From positions 1 to 64,000 of the forward strand of contig NZ_JASJDK010000023.1 in NCBI RefSeq assembly GCF_030065675.1: a stretch of 64,000 nt of DNA. The letters run 5' to 3'. Within the stretch, counting starts at the first letter, position 1; the number at the start of each line of letters is the position of its first letter. Made by a program: the position numbers and the translations under genes. Below are positions 48,017-59,385 of this stretch, in pieces. The notes below the pieces were generated by a model, which was given only the letters and a program-made list of their open reading frames with translations, did no database searches and was not told the DNA's origin. This stretch comes from Mastigocoleus sp. MO_188.B34. GTDB lineage: Bacteria; Cyanobacteriota; Cyanobacteriia; Cyanobacteriales; Nostocaceae.

Positions 48017-49267
48017 TAATTGAGAGTTATCATAAATTTTATTTACTCAAAATAATTCTCTGTTTGAAGTGGGTAGAAAATCTATCCACTTTTGTTTATG
48101 AAATTAAAACTGTACTTAATATAATAAACTTTTATTTTTGTTTGGCAATTGTTAAATTGAACTGATAAGCTTATGTCTGATAAACTATAATTCATGGCTA
48201 ATGTTAATTATATTCAGCCTTGTATCTCAAAGTTTTCAAGAACCGGCTTAAATCACGTTTGTGTAAGTCTCACGAATTTACGTTATTTCAGTTTCTAATT
48301 CACATAAGGCGTAATTCATTAGGAATCGCTGTCAGATGAAAATATTTTTTCCCAGATTGTATTTTTAGCTGTATCAGAGAAATTCTTCTCACAGTAACGG
48401 ATAGAAAAATTTGTCCCAACTGTCACCAGTTGTCAGTTGAATTTATCAATTCTGCAGAAAATAGAACCTCAAGATTTAACAATATTCTACATTTATTAAT
48501 TAATTAGGCGTAGTTTAAATTACTTATGCTGCAACCCAGGCGTGCCGCACAGCCAAAAATAAAATTAATTATGACTTTATGTTATCAGATGGACATAACA
48601 CTATTTTTCTCTCATAATTATAAATTGTTAGGTCATGAAAGCGTAACTGTGTAAGAAATAAGTTGTAGCATAATCTTTATTTGGTTAAGTAGTAATACAT
48701 GATTTTTATTGTCTTTCGTATACCCGGATGTCACCCAAATATAGTAAGCTCTATCTGAAAAATTAAAATTTTATAAAGCTTTTTTTGATTTTATGTTAGG
48801 AGGTCGATGTTTGCGATACTCTATATGAAGTCTCACTGCATACAGCAAATATCTTTAGATCCATACTCTAGCTAATCGTCAATGATTAATTCCAAAAAAT
48901 CGATTAATTACTATGAATCCTTAATTCAAAGGATTTGCCAGTAAAAAGGCGGTTTTTAGATTCCTATGAAGAGCAAATACAGGCAAATAGGCAGAAGTGT
49001 TAAGATGTTTGCAATTAGCAATGTGAATGGTGATGCCAATCATTCATTAAGGTCAATACCCTGCTGAGTTTTATTGATTAGGGTAGTGATTACCGTACAA
49101 ATGAGTTTTACTGTTACTTTATTGAGTTAAGTATGGTATAGTTAAAAATGCAAGACTTGCTTTGCCAAAGTACAAAACTCTACATATAAGTAATGGTCTG
49201 AAGTTTGCTTGTAAAGCGGTTTTGATTTCAAGTATTTACTAAAACAAATCAGAGTTCAATTGAGGTT
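48017..49267. other. 1.25 kb gene-free stretch after the pilin gene
   Basis: Apart from the terminator at its left end, no coding frame or recognisable RNA was found on either strand. The sequence is AT-rich without obvious arrays. It ends upstream of the DUF4327-like gene and may hold unrecognised small RNAs; nothing visible proves one. Confidence 0.45.
48067..48098 (+). terminator. pilA: Intrinsic terminator of the pilin gene
   Basis: The 11-base arms AAGTGGGTAGA and TCTATCCACTT pair with one central mismatch around a three-base AAA loop, and are followed by TTTGTTT. This begins 51 bases after the pilin stop codon. Confidence 0.85.
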
Positions 49268-49486
49268 ATGGCTCAACAAGTAATTCACCCCATGGTGAAG
49301 TTGCAACGGAACGTGCAATCACTGGTAGATTCAAAAATTATCAAGCCTAGCGATAGTATTTTAAAAATCGCTCTACTTTTTGGTGAGGAATGGCAATATT
49401 GGAAGCGCGAACTACTGGACTTTGGTTTCAGTACCCAGGATCCAGTTAGTGAGTTGTTAGCAGTAGAAGCTTGGGATGAGGAGTAA
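49268..49486 (+). CDS. DUF4327-like small conserved cyanobacterial protein
   Basis: This 72-residue acidic protein reads IHPMVKLQRNVQSLVDSKII, then PSDSILKIALLFGEEWQYWK, and ends ELLAVEAWDEE. It matches the pattern I know for the cyanobacterium-specific DUF4327 family, at the usual length. It has no membrane segment or signal and the family function is unknown. GAGG lies close before the ATG. It stands alone between two long gene-free stretches. Confidence 0.8.
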   Translation: MAQQVIHPMVKLQRNVQSLVDSKIIKPSDSILKIALLFGEEWQYWKRELLDFGFSTQDPVSELLAVEAWDEE

Positions 49487-50668
49487 GATAGCTATTTTAA
49501 TTTATTTTTTGCAGAGACTCCCACCGTAATTAGTGTTATGTATGGATTGTTTTGAACTTTTCAAATTACGATAGATTATAAAAACTTAAAGGATTTTTTA
49601 TAGTCTTGCCAAGTCTGAGAGATAAGTTCATAAGTTGGGTAACAAACTTACTAAGACGAGTTACCTTTTTTGCGAAATAGTTAAAGTACTGCGATTGTGA
49701 TTTTGGGTTTACCAGATATTTCACTCCAATTAGTGACGATCGCACTTAGTACTTGACTGGGATAATTGACATCGGCGATGCATTTATCTGCGATCCAAGA
49801 CTAATAAAATGTTTGCATTATTGTGCTTGAAACGATCAAATTTTTGGCTGTGAATGGAAGTGAAGATACGATAGGAACGTAGCGCAGCTACAGGCAACAG
49901 CTCCGCTAATGACTTTTGTTCGCGCTTAGCGTTAGAAACATCTACGATGTTAGCGACAGCGTGACGTTGGTCATGAGGCTTTGCCGCGTTCTAAGGGTAT
50001 CGTAGGTTATGACGCTGTAGACACTGAAGTGTCTGTGCTTACGCCCCGCCTTGCTAACACTTTATGTTTGCCCGCATCCTGACGGATGAACAGCTTTGCT
50101 GTCTATAACGCGTCACACTACGTTAATGCCTGACTGCCGGTCACATTTTAACTTGCGCGTAGCGCCATAAATTGCAAAAGACTAGTAGAAAATGGTTTTA
50201 AAAGAGCATACAAGATAATATCCTTCATACCTAGACATCAGTTATCCAGATAGTTTTCTTGATATTTTTTGATGGGTGATATATTTGTTTATTCCAGGAT
50301 TTTTGAGTACTTCTTAGCAAACATAATTTTAGATAAGTTTATGGTCTGGAAATTAGCCGTAAAAATTTTTGTTCCCTGTATTATCCCAGCATCCGCACAG
50401 AGCCAATATTATGAATTGTGTTTTTTTCTCGCAATTTTGAGTGATAATTAATACCTCTATCTTGTTTTTAAAGACATAGCGTTATGTTATTGGGTTAAGG
50501 TATCAATAGAATCTAAGCCTATTATGAGTAGTTTTTTAGTGCTTTGATGGGTCTCTTCCACCCAGGATACTCTGGCGTGACTACAGGTTATATTTCACTT
50601 ATATAACGCTGTGTAATAAGGTTAGAACATTAATTAGTAAATCCTGTTTGTCGTAGATGCCCCAAAAG
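49487..50668. other. 1.2 kb gene-free stretch with a repeat mosaic
   Basis: No convincing gene was found; a 60-residue frame at 50269-50451 has no ribosome site. The centre (about 49862-50170) is the hairpin mosaic annotated separately. A further fragment of the same type (CTACAGGTTATATTTCACTTATATAACGCTG) occurs near 50581-50612. Confidence 0.5.
49862..50170. repeat. Dense mosaic of small GC-rich hairpins
   Basis: At least six compact inverted repeats follow each other. They are AACATC-TAC-GATGTT (49937-49951), TGAC-GTTG-GTCA (49962-49973), GACACT-GA-AGTGTC (50020-50033), CATCC-TGAC-GGATG (50075-50088), CAGC-TTT-GCTG (50091-50101) and GAC-TGCC-GGTC type near 50132-50142. The block is clearly GC-richer than its surroundings and ends in TTGCGCGTAGCGCC, the same end as the cluster near 29.3 kb. 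Reverse-strand copies of GTTAGCAAGGCG are also present. Confidence 0.7.
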
Positions 50669-51910
50669 CTAGTGGCAATCACCCAAAGCATTGGCTAGCT
50701 CTTTTGCTGTTTGATAGCGATCGCGCGGTAGAGGTTCTGTAGTGCGATCTATAACCTTTTTTAGTTTGTCAGTAAATGTAGGGATACTACTAAGATCGAA
50801 TCGAAAAGAATTACCGCGACGACGATAAAACTTAAATGGATTTTCCCCAGAAAGTAGAAAAATTAGTGTTGGTCCAATAGCATATAAATCGGACTGGGTC
50901 AAAGGCTGTCCTCTTTCTTGTTCTGGTGCACAATAGCCTTCAGCACCTATACGAGTTCCTGGTGTAGTACCAATTTCTTTAACTGCACCGAAATCTAAAA
51001 CCATGATGTGATTATCGGCATTTCTTACCATCAAGTTAGCAGGTTTGATGTCCCTATGAATCAAAGGTGGTTTATGACTGTGAAGATATTCAAGAATATC
51101 ACAAGTTTGAATCATCCAAGTAATTGCTTGACTTGGCAATACAGGACCATTTGCGCAAATTAATTTTTCTAAATCCTTACCATGGACTAATTCCATTGCC
51201 AAATACTTTTTACCTGCTTCTACAAAAAAATCATAATATTTGGGAATACCAGAGTGATTGAGACTGCGAAGGGTATTCGCCTCACGTTCAAATAATTCTT
51301 GCGCCTTAGAAATTTTTGCCATATCAGCATTCATTTCTTTTAATACCAATAGTTGGGATCGATCAACAAATTTACCTCTTTCGTTCCAAGCGAGGTAAGT
51401 AGTTCCCATCCCGCCTTGTCCCAAAGGACGCAAGACTTGATAATGACAAATTCTTTGTCTTATATTTAACGGCTGTCCGCAGTGAATACAAAATAAGTTG
51501 CCAGCTGAATTTCCTTCATGCTTACAATTATTAGTAGATTTATTACTTGTTGGAGATGGGCTAGTAAATGGTTTTTCGGCATTCACTGGATTAATTTCGA
51601 ATTTTAATAACGGACCTCCCTGGGCTAGTTGTAATTCTGAGTTATCTTCGATATTTTGCAATTTGTTGCTAGTTACCAAAACACCATTGAGAAAAGTACC
51701 GTTAATACCTTGACTAATCATTTGCCAACCAATACTTCCATCAATATTACGGGTTTGACGGATTTCTAAATGATGTCGAGAAACAAGATTATCAGTTAAA
51801 ACAATGTGATTGTCTACAGCGCGACCAATGCGAATGATTGACTCGCCTTCAAAATGCCATTCCCGAATTGGCGTTTTTTGTTGCAGTTTTAACAAAGTCA
51901 GCGCGATCAC
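50669..51910 (-). CDS. FHA-domain Ser/Thr protein kinase
   Basis: This 413-residue protein starts at a GTG. An N-terminal FHA domain (about 20-90: IRIGRAVDNHIVL, SRHHLEI, NGTFLNG) should bind phosphothreonine. A short Cys/His zinc-ribbon-like piece (CKHEGN...FCIHCGQ, about 128-145) follows. The Hanks-type kinase domain (about 152-410) has GQGGMGTTYLA, VLKEM (Lys), the catalytic HRDIKPANLM, DFGAVK and APEQERG. There is no membrane segment, so it is cytoplasmic. It lies 298 bases downstream of a PP2C phosphatase on the same strand, so the two may act on common targets. Confidence 0.94.
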   Translation of the reverse strand: MIALTLLKLQQKTPIREWHFEGESIIRIGRAVDNHIVLTDNLVSRHHLEIRQTRNIDGSIGWQMISQGINGTFLNGVLVTSNKLQNIEDNSELQLAQGGPLLKFEINPVNAEKPFTSPSPTSNKSTNNCKHEGNSAGNLFCIHCGQPLNIRQRICHYQVLRPLGQGGMGTTYLAWNERGKFVDRSQLLVLKEMNADMAKISKAQELFEREANTLRSLNHSGIPKYYDFFVEAGKKYLAMELVHGKDLEKLICANGPVLPSQAITWMIQTCDILEYLHSHKPPLIHRDIKPANLMVRNADNHIMVLDFGAVKEIGTTPGTRIGAEGYCAPEQERGQPLTQSDLYAIGPTLIFLLSGENPFKFYRRRGNSFRFDLSSIPTFTDKLKKVIDRTTEPLPRDRYQTAKELANALGDCH

Positions 51911-52207
51911 ACTTTTAATTTAGAAATTGAAGATTGAATAGAAGCTAAAGATTGAATAGAATCAAGAAAACTGAGCAAGTATCTGCAAAATTAAACAGCC
52001 CAATAAGTTTTTCCTAATATTTGCAGGTAAATACCCTTTCTCAAACAAAATTTATCAAAGACTGTAAGAAGAAAGATTTACTGTGTTTTAAGTAAACATG
52101 CTGTCAAAAACAAAATTTGAAGACATTTGACTTAGTTTATAAGTTTAGTCCTCTATTTGGGTTCTTAGGTCAACATAATAGGACTAATTTTTCATCTTTT
52201 GACATTG

Positions 52208-54184
52208 TTAACAACGAACATTTGTTCCAACTTTTGAGCGAATAAGTACTGCTGTAATATTGTCATGACCATTGTATTTGTTAGCCAGATCTATTAACTC
52301 TCTAAGTCCAGATTGTAAATTAGCATCACTTTTAAGCAAAGGTTGCAAACTTTCTTGCCAGTGATTTTCTAATAAATTGTTATCCGACAAACCATCTGAC
52401 ACTAAAATAAATAAACTATCTTCATCAATATCAAAAAATTGTACTTCTGGAGCAATAAAACTATCATCTCGCGGCCCGAGCGCTTGTGTCAATTGATACG
52501 CATCAGGACGAGAGTAAGCAATGGAAGGATCCACCCCTCTAATAATTTCTCGCTGACCGACTTCATGGTCTACAGTGATTTGTTCAAACCCACGTTTGCG
52601 AGTTAAACGGTAAAGACGGCTATCACCGACATGAACTGCTGCGACGTTGGTATCCTGTATTAAAACCATTACCAAGGTTGTTCCCATCCGTCCGATACCA
52701 GAACGGGCTTCTTGTTGGTTGACATCATAAATGGCTTTGTTTGCAGAGTTCACAGCTTCCAAAATAGTTTCTTTACTGGGTAAGGTATCTATCCAGTGCT
52801 TTTGAAAATATTCTCGTAGAGTATCAACTGCTAATTTGCTAGCAACTTCTCCCCCCGCATGTCCGCCCATCCCATCACAAAGAATATACAAGCCGCGCGC
52901 TCCAATATTTCCACTTCTGGGTAGCTCCAGCTTACTAATTTTAGTTTCAATTCCAAAGTAATCCTCATTGTGGTCGCGTTGAGATCCTACATCTGTTACT
53001 CCTGCATCTTCCAAACTAATAAGATGGAGAGGTAATGTTACTGTTGGTGAATCTTCATTCATTTTTTCCCCTTCTTCTATATCATCATTTACTTGTAAAA
53101 GTGTTGGTGAAGCAATATTGTTTGAATATTGCAATTGGGTACCTATCTCCTCTAAACGCAGCTGTAACTGCTTCAAGGTTTGGATTTTACCAAATTCTAA
53201 ATCCCCCAATAACTCAACAAAAGCACCAACCTGGGTTCGTTGAGATTGACGAAACAAAGCTTGCCAAATCCTTCCCAAAGCTTGAACTTTCAATGGTGAG
53301 TTTTGTACGGGTGTATGTGTCCCTTTTTTTGCCAAAGATGAAATTCCAACATTATTTATATCGTCGCTGACAGAATCAAAGTATAGCTTTTGTAAGGCTA
53401 CCGCTTGGTCTTCATCCAGCTTAAGATTAGGTAATTGCAAGAGACTTCGGCAACAATTGAATGGTTCGAGAATTTGCCAAAGTACGGTCATTTGGTGACA
53501 ACAATGTAAAATTTGGAATGATGTAGTTGTATCTGCACTCCATAAATCCAACAGTGATTTCCAATTAGACCTATCTTCAAGCAAAATTACTTGCATATCT
53601 CCTTGTTGCCATGCATCATGAATTAGGGGTACCCCATAATGCACTTGAGGATATAAAGCGACATAAGTTTTAGCAACATCTGGTATTAGTTCTGATTTTA
53701 GTACTTCACTATTAGTCTTTCTAGAAATATTTTCTAAAACTGCCGTGAGTGGTGATATCTGATATGGTTGGGAGTCCAATACTTTGACACAAATCTCACT
53801 TTCTGCTTCAAATTCCTCCCAAATGGGTAGATTTTCTAATAATTGGTAGCGTTGTTGTGAGTCTAAATGATAACCTACTTCCAGTGGTAGAAAAACAACT
53901 TGTTCGGAACTAATTAGTTCGCTATTACTTGTTGTTTCGGTTTCTTTTGAACTATCCCCGCTAGATTCCCCTCTATTAACCGTAATTTGTCCCGTTGGTG
54001 TTTTGACAATGGTTGCTAACCATACCACTCCACATTCAGCACCACAGCTTTCACACTGCTTGGCATTAATTGCCACACCAGTGCCACATTCGGGACAGAT
54101 CTTTTGGGTCAGGGAAGTACCGCAGTTTTGACAAAATTTATTGCTATTCGGATTCTCAAATTTACACTGAGGGCAAATCAGCAT
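52208..54184 (-). CDS. PP2C-family Ser/Thr phosphatase with zinc ribbons
   Basis: This is a 658-residue protein. The ATG at 54184 begins MLICPQCKFENPN. Three CxxC pairs in the first 60 residues form double zinc ribbons (CPQC, CQNC, CPEC and CESC). A middle region of about 300 residues is unassigned and may be a degenerate kinase-like module. The C-terminal PP2C domain (about 410-655) has SQRDHNEDYFG, LCDGMGGHAGGE, HVGDSRLYRL, VSDGLSDN and GHDNITAVLI, so all metal-binding Asp residues are present. It should remove phosphate from Ser/Thr, and it pairs with the FHA kinase gene immediately downstream. Confidence 0.93.
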   Translation of the reverse strand: MLICPQCKFENPNSNKFCQNCGTSLTQKICPECGTGVAINAKQCESCGAECGVVWLATIVKTPTGQITVNRGESSGDSSKETETTSNSELISSEQVVFLPLEVGYHLDSQQRYQLLENLPIWEEFEAESEICVKVLDSQPYQISPLTAVLENISRKTNSEVLKSELIPDVAKTYVALYPQVHYGVPLIHDAWQQGDMQVILLEDRSNWKSLLDLWSADTTTSFQILHCCHQMTVLWQILEPFNCCRSLLQLPNLKLDEDQAVALQKLYFDSVSDDINNVGISSLAKKGTHTPVQNSPLKVQALGRIWQALFRQSQRTQVGAFVELLGDLEFGKIQTLKQLQLRLEEIGTQLQYSNNIASPTLLQVNDDIEEGEKMNEDSPTVTLPLHLISLEDAGVTDVGSQRDHNEDYFGIETKISKLELPRSGNIGARGLYILCDGMGGHAGGEVASKLAVDTLREYFQKHWIDTLPSKETILEAVNSANKAIYDVNQQEARSGIGRMGTTLVMVLIQDTNVAAVHVGDSRLYRLTRKRGFEQITVDHEVGQREIIRGVDPSIAYSRPDAYQLTQALGPRDDSFIAPEVQFFDIDEDSLFILVSDGLSDNNLLENHWQESLQPLLKSDANLQSGLRELIDLANKYNGHDNITAVLIRSKVGTNVRC

Positions 54185-54747
54185 TTCGGAAGTTCCTTCA
54201 TTCCCGTTCCAAGGTGCTCCTATCAACTACAATTGCAATTACCATTTTTTCACATACTTGAAGTACATTTATTGGTAATAGATTGCATTTTTAGTGGATA
54301 ATTTATATAACATTATTAATTATTATGTATATTAACGCTTAGTTTTAAATTATCGGCAAGTGAATTACTACAAATAAGTTGTCATCAAATTGAAATAGTG
54401 TGCATACATCAACATATATCTTAACAATTTAATTAGTTTCATAAACAATATAAACAAAGTATAAGTAAATTAACTTTAAATGCTAGCTCCCAGATAAACT
54501 CAGTTTATTAGGATAGTTTTATTGGTGTAAATAATCCAAAGTAAAGATATCTGTGTATAGTATGATTTGAACAGATATACTCGATGATATTTCGGTTAAA
54601 TTTAGAAATTGGTTGAATTTAGAAATTGTTTAAACTTAAATAATATACTGGATAAGATATTTCTAGGCTTGACAGAAGATATATAAATTTTCCAGATTTT
54701 TCCAGATTTTTATGCCAGAGTTTTACTTTAACTTATGTCGGTTCAAT
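54185..54747. other. AT-rich intergenic region, no gene seen
   Basis: No supported frame was found. Small direct repeats occur (GAATTTAGAAATTG at 54598-54630 and TTTTCCAGA at 54690-54710). The promoter for the phosphatase-kinase pair is expected at its left end, but no boxes were assigned. Confidence 0.4.
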
Positions 54748-56478
54748 CTAGTCAATAGGTAATTGAACTGTAAAACAAGTATAGTTTGAATCACTCTTGA
54801 CTGTAATATTTCCTCTTAAAGACTCAGTAAGTTTTTCCACTAATGCTAAGCCTAAGCCGGTTCCACCTTGTTTACAAGGATCATTACTGGGAATTTGGTA
54901 AAACTTATCAAAAATACGAGCTAATTCAGCTTCCGGAATTTCTACGCCAGTATTTGTGACCTGAAACTGAATGTTTTGAGATTTAACTCGGACACTCATA
55001 ATAATTTTTTCCCCAGAAGGACTAAACTTATAAGCATTAGTCAACAATTCAATGATGATACGTTCCAAGGTAAATGGATCGCAAGTTAGTAAAGGAATAT
55101 CACTTGCAATATCTAATTGCAGGTCATGCTTGCAGCAATTACATCGTCGCGATTGAAATACTCTCACTACCTGTGACAGCCATTCTGGTACGGAAATACT
55201 TTCAAGAACCCATCCCTGGGGATTGTTATCCAAGCGTTGTAAATCTAAGAAATTGTCGATTAAGGTAATTTCTCGTTCGCATTCATTATTTAATATTTGT
55301 AAATAAATATCTGCCTTGGATGGGATCTCGTATCTGGCTTCTGATTGTGTTGGAAGGGATTTATCCCTCTGTTCCAAGATTATTCCTAACATCTGAATAG
55401 CCATCTTCATATTACTCAATGGCGCGCGCAATTCATGGGATATCTTACCAAGAAATTCATCCCTTAGGTGGTTCAGTGCTATTTTTTCTTCTAATTCTTT
55501 TTGTAAAGCCTGCTTGCTTTTTTCTAATGCTGTTTTTGCAAGATTACTTTCAGTTATATCAACACAAGAACCGATATAGCCTAAGAAATTACCAGTTTTT
55601 TCATCAAATCTAGGCGAACCTCGGTCTAGAAGCCAACGATATTCGCCATCAGCTTTTTTACAACGATATTCGATTTGGAATTGTTCTTTTGTGCTGAATG
55701 CTTGTTCAAAACTATCCAAGTATAAATTTTTATCATCTGGATGAATAAGTTCTAACCAATCTAAATCGGATGGTTTTCGATGATAGATTATTTGTTCTGG
55801 ACTTTTCAGTTTGCAAGTCCACGTATCATAACCAATGAACGTAAGTAACTGCTTGTTGAACAATGAATAGCATCCATCGGAGCTACTCATCCACGACATC
55901 ACTGGAATATCATCCACGGTAGCCCCAAGGAACCCAAAATCTTGCTCGCTCTCTTCCATTGCATATTTTGTGTGCTTGCAGGCGGTAATTTCTTCGAATA
56001 CCATCAGAATTACGGGCTTGTGGTCTTTACTTGCTGAGGTTCTAGCATTAATTTTCACCCAAGCAAGATTCCAGCCCGGACATTCCAGCTGAAAATACCA
56101 ATAGTGATTCTTATTGCCTATAGTTTGATTTGATAATCTGGTAAAAGCTTCAGTCAATAACGGTTTTTCAGAAGCAGCGAATAACTGGAATACAGATTTT
56201 TTGAGTAAATCCTCAGGTAAATATCCTAGGGATAAAGCACCTATTCGGTTGACAGATAAAATTTCGCCACTCAGATCTACGCACAGATATACAGGAGGAG
56301 AATTCCTATAGAGACAAGAGTCACATAAGGAATCATGCCTTACTGGAAACAAAATTTCAAATAAAGAATTATCCACATAATTATTTCCTTCAGGTAAAAA
56401 TTTCCAGCAAGGAGGTTCATTCATTGGTATTTTTTTATGGCAAATAGAATGCCTAGTAGATAGATGCCTAGAGTCCAT
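54748..56478 (-). CDS. PAS-domain sensor histidine kinase (soluble)
   Basis: This is a 576-residue kinase without membrane segments. A PAS domain (about 60-170, after a Cys pair DSLCDSC) is followed by a PAS/PAC domain (about 180-312: PEQIIYHRK, WLELIHPDDK, YRWLLDRGSPRF, GSCVDITE). A coiled coil leads to HisKA with ISHELRAPLSN. The ATPase domain has LLTNAYKFSPSGEK, VTNTGVEIP and GGTGLGLALVEKL; the usual Asp-x-Gly box reads TNTGVEI, so the Asp is replaced. ATG 56478 was taken over a TTG five codons earlier. No response regulator gene is adjacent. Confidence 0.92.
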   Translation of the reverse strand: MDSRHLSTRHSICHKKIPMNEPPCWKFLPEGNNYVDNSLFEILFPVRHDSLCDSCLYRNSPPVYLCVDLSGEILSVNRIGALSLGYLPEDLLKKSVFQLFAASEKPLLTEAFTRLSNQTIGNKNHYWYFQLECPGWNLAWVKINARTSASKDHKPVILMVFEEITACKHTKYAMEESEQDFGFLGATVDDIPVMSWMSSSDGCYSLFNKQLLTFIGYDTWTCKLKSPEQIIYHRKPSDLDWLELIHPDDKNLYLDSFEQAFSTKEQFQIEYRCKKADGEYRWLLDRGSPRFDEKTGNFLGYIGSCVDITESNLAKTALEKSKQALQKELEEKIALNHLRDEFLGKISHELRAPLSNMKMAIQMLGIILEQRDKSLPTQSEARYEIPSKADIYLQILNNECEREITLIDNFLDLQRLDNNPQGWVLESISVPEWLSQVVRVFQSRRCNCCKHDLQLDIASDIPLLTCDPFTLERIIIELLTNAYKFSPSGEKIIMSVRVKSQNIQFQVTNTGVEIPEAELARIFDKFYQIPSNDPCKQGGTGLGLALVEKLTESLRGNITVKSDSNYTCFTVQLPID

Positions 56479-56789
56479 TATTACACCCAACAATTCATCT
56501 CAACTTTAAAATTAGTTTCAAATTTAAAAATATTTCAAAACCGGTATTGTGCAGATTAAAATCTGACTTTTGGCAAAATACGACTGTTATGAAAACATTA
56601 TGTGCATTTGTTTTTATAGCTTGTTACTCTAACTTTTATGAATAGCTGTATTCCATGAATAACTGGATTTCATAAATAGCTGGAATTCTAAAACTCAAAT
56701 ATTTTGAAATTTGCCTGAAATTTGCCCATTTCGACTTTTAATAAAAGTTATATATAGATTTAGTTTAGTTCAATAATTTTTGCATTTAT
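56479..56789. other. Intergenic region with a degenerate tandem repeat
   Basis: It contains about three copies of an ATGAATAACTGGATTTC-like unit (56637-56694). Otherwise it is AT-rich, without a supported frame. Confidence 0.5.
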
Positions 56790-57422
56790 TTATTCATAGG
56801 ATAAGGAATGGTTAACTGAGAAAACCTTCTTGGATTCAGCAGAGCTAAGATAACGCCATTGACCGGGCTGAAGTTTTTCTAAAGATAAATTAGCAATACT
56901 GACTCTTACCAGTCTTAAGGTGGGAAAACCAACAGATGCAGTCATGCGGCGTACTTGACGGTTTTTACCTTCTGTTAGGGTCATTTCTAGCCAAGCTGTA
57001 GGTACATTGAGGCGAAATCTAATTGGTGGATTGCGATCAGGTAGATTGGGTGCTTGCGGTAATAATTTAACTCGTGCAGGTTTAGTAAAGTAGTTTTTAA
57101 TTGAGACTCCGGTTCGTAATTTTTCCAAAGCCTGTTCATCAGGAATTCTTTCAACTTGCGCCCAGTAAGTACGTTGGTGTCCAAATCGAGGATGGGAAAT
57201 AAGATGTTGCAGGCGACCATTATTAGTTAACAACATCAAACCTTCACTATCCCAGTCCAAACGTCCTACGGGATAGACATCGGGAAGTTGAATATAATCC
57301 TTAAGCGTACTCCGATTTGGATTATCTTTTGTAAACTGACTGAGGACTCCGTAGGGTTTATAAAACAAGATAGTTCGATCTTGATTTCTTTTTTGTTGTC
57401 TTTGTTGTTTGCCTTTTGTCAT
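56790..57422 (-). CDS. RsuA/RluE-family rRNA pseudouridine synthase
   Basis: This is a 210-residue enzyme. The ATG at 57422 opens with a basic segment ([16 protein letters not shown]), then [14 protein letters not shown], the catalytic block [21 protein letters not shown] (Asp in GRLDWDSEG), and the C-terminal [23 protein letters not shown]. It lacks an S4 domain, as RluE does, and its size fits RluE, which modifies 23S rRNA U2457 in E. coli. The same target is likely but not proved. It is divergent from the thiC riboswitch. Confidence 0.92.
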   Translation of the reverse strand: MTKGKQQRQQKRNQDRTILFYKPYGVLSQFTKDNPNRSTLKDYIQLPDVYPVGRLDWDSEGLMLLTNNGRLQHLISHPRFGHQRTYWAQVERIPDEQALEKLRTGVSIKNYFTKPARVKLLPQAPNLPDRNPPIRFRLNVPTAWLEMTLTEGKNRQVRRMTASVGFPTLRLVRVSIANLSLEKLQPGQWRYLSSAESKKVFSVNHSLSYE

Positions 57423-57527
57423 TTTTCTTTTATTCAATTCACCGAGGATCGGTATCAATGACAAGTTACCAATTGACAAATCCCAATCCCAATCTATATT
57501 TTTCCAATAATTATTCTTAAATAACTA

Positions 57528-57557
57528 TTAACTTATACCAATTAAAAGTGGTAGAAT
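57528..57557 (+). promoter_or_regulatory. thiC: Candidate promoter of thiC
   Basis: TTAACT (57528-57533) and TAGAAT (57552-57557) are separated by 18 bases. The predicted start, about 7 bases later, falls just before the riboswitch. This is a weak match chosen by position. Confidence 0.35.
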
Positions 57558-57566
57558 TCATAACCA

Positions 57567-59040
<1,474 letters not shown>

Positions 59041-59385
59041 AGGCGATTGGGGATTAGGTATAGCACTGCGTGCCGCCTTGCGGCATAGAGCCTACGGCGT
59101 CGGCGGAGCCTCTGGCGACTAGGTATTGGGGATTGGCTACTGGGAAGACCCAGAACGATATTTGAATTACTGGTTACGACTTATGTGAATTAGAACTGGA
59201 ATCACTTTATTCCGTGGAATTAAATAAAAAGCTGATTTCTAACGGCTCTTAAAATTCTTGATATTACAAGGCTAAATTTCATTCACATTAGAACCTAGTT
59301 CCAAATCTCTAATCCCTATTCCCGATTGCAAAGCAGATTCCTACGGCATATCGCCAATCCCCTATCGCCAATATTTTGCCAATCC
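59041..59385. repeat. Repeat-rich intergenic region between thiC and pyrE
   Basis: It holds GGGGATT-type heptamers on both sides (59045-59060 and 59125-59140). A hairpin GCGT-GCCGC-CTT-GCGGC-ATA lies at 59068-59087, followed by a GC-rich CGGCGTCGGCGGAGCC patch. CGCCAATCCCCTAT-like units follow at 59345-59395, which is the reverse orientation of the left heptamers. No gene was seen. Confidence 0.7.

Noticed and set aside
50269-50451. 60-residue plus-strand frame next to the hairpin mosaic
   Set aside because: No ribosome site or family resemblance; likely chance.
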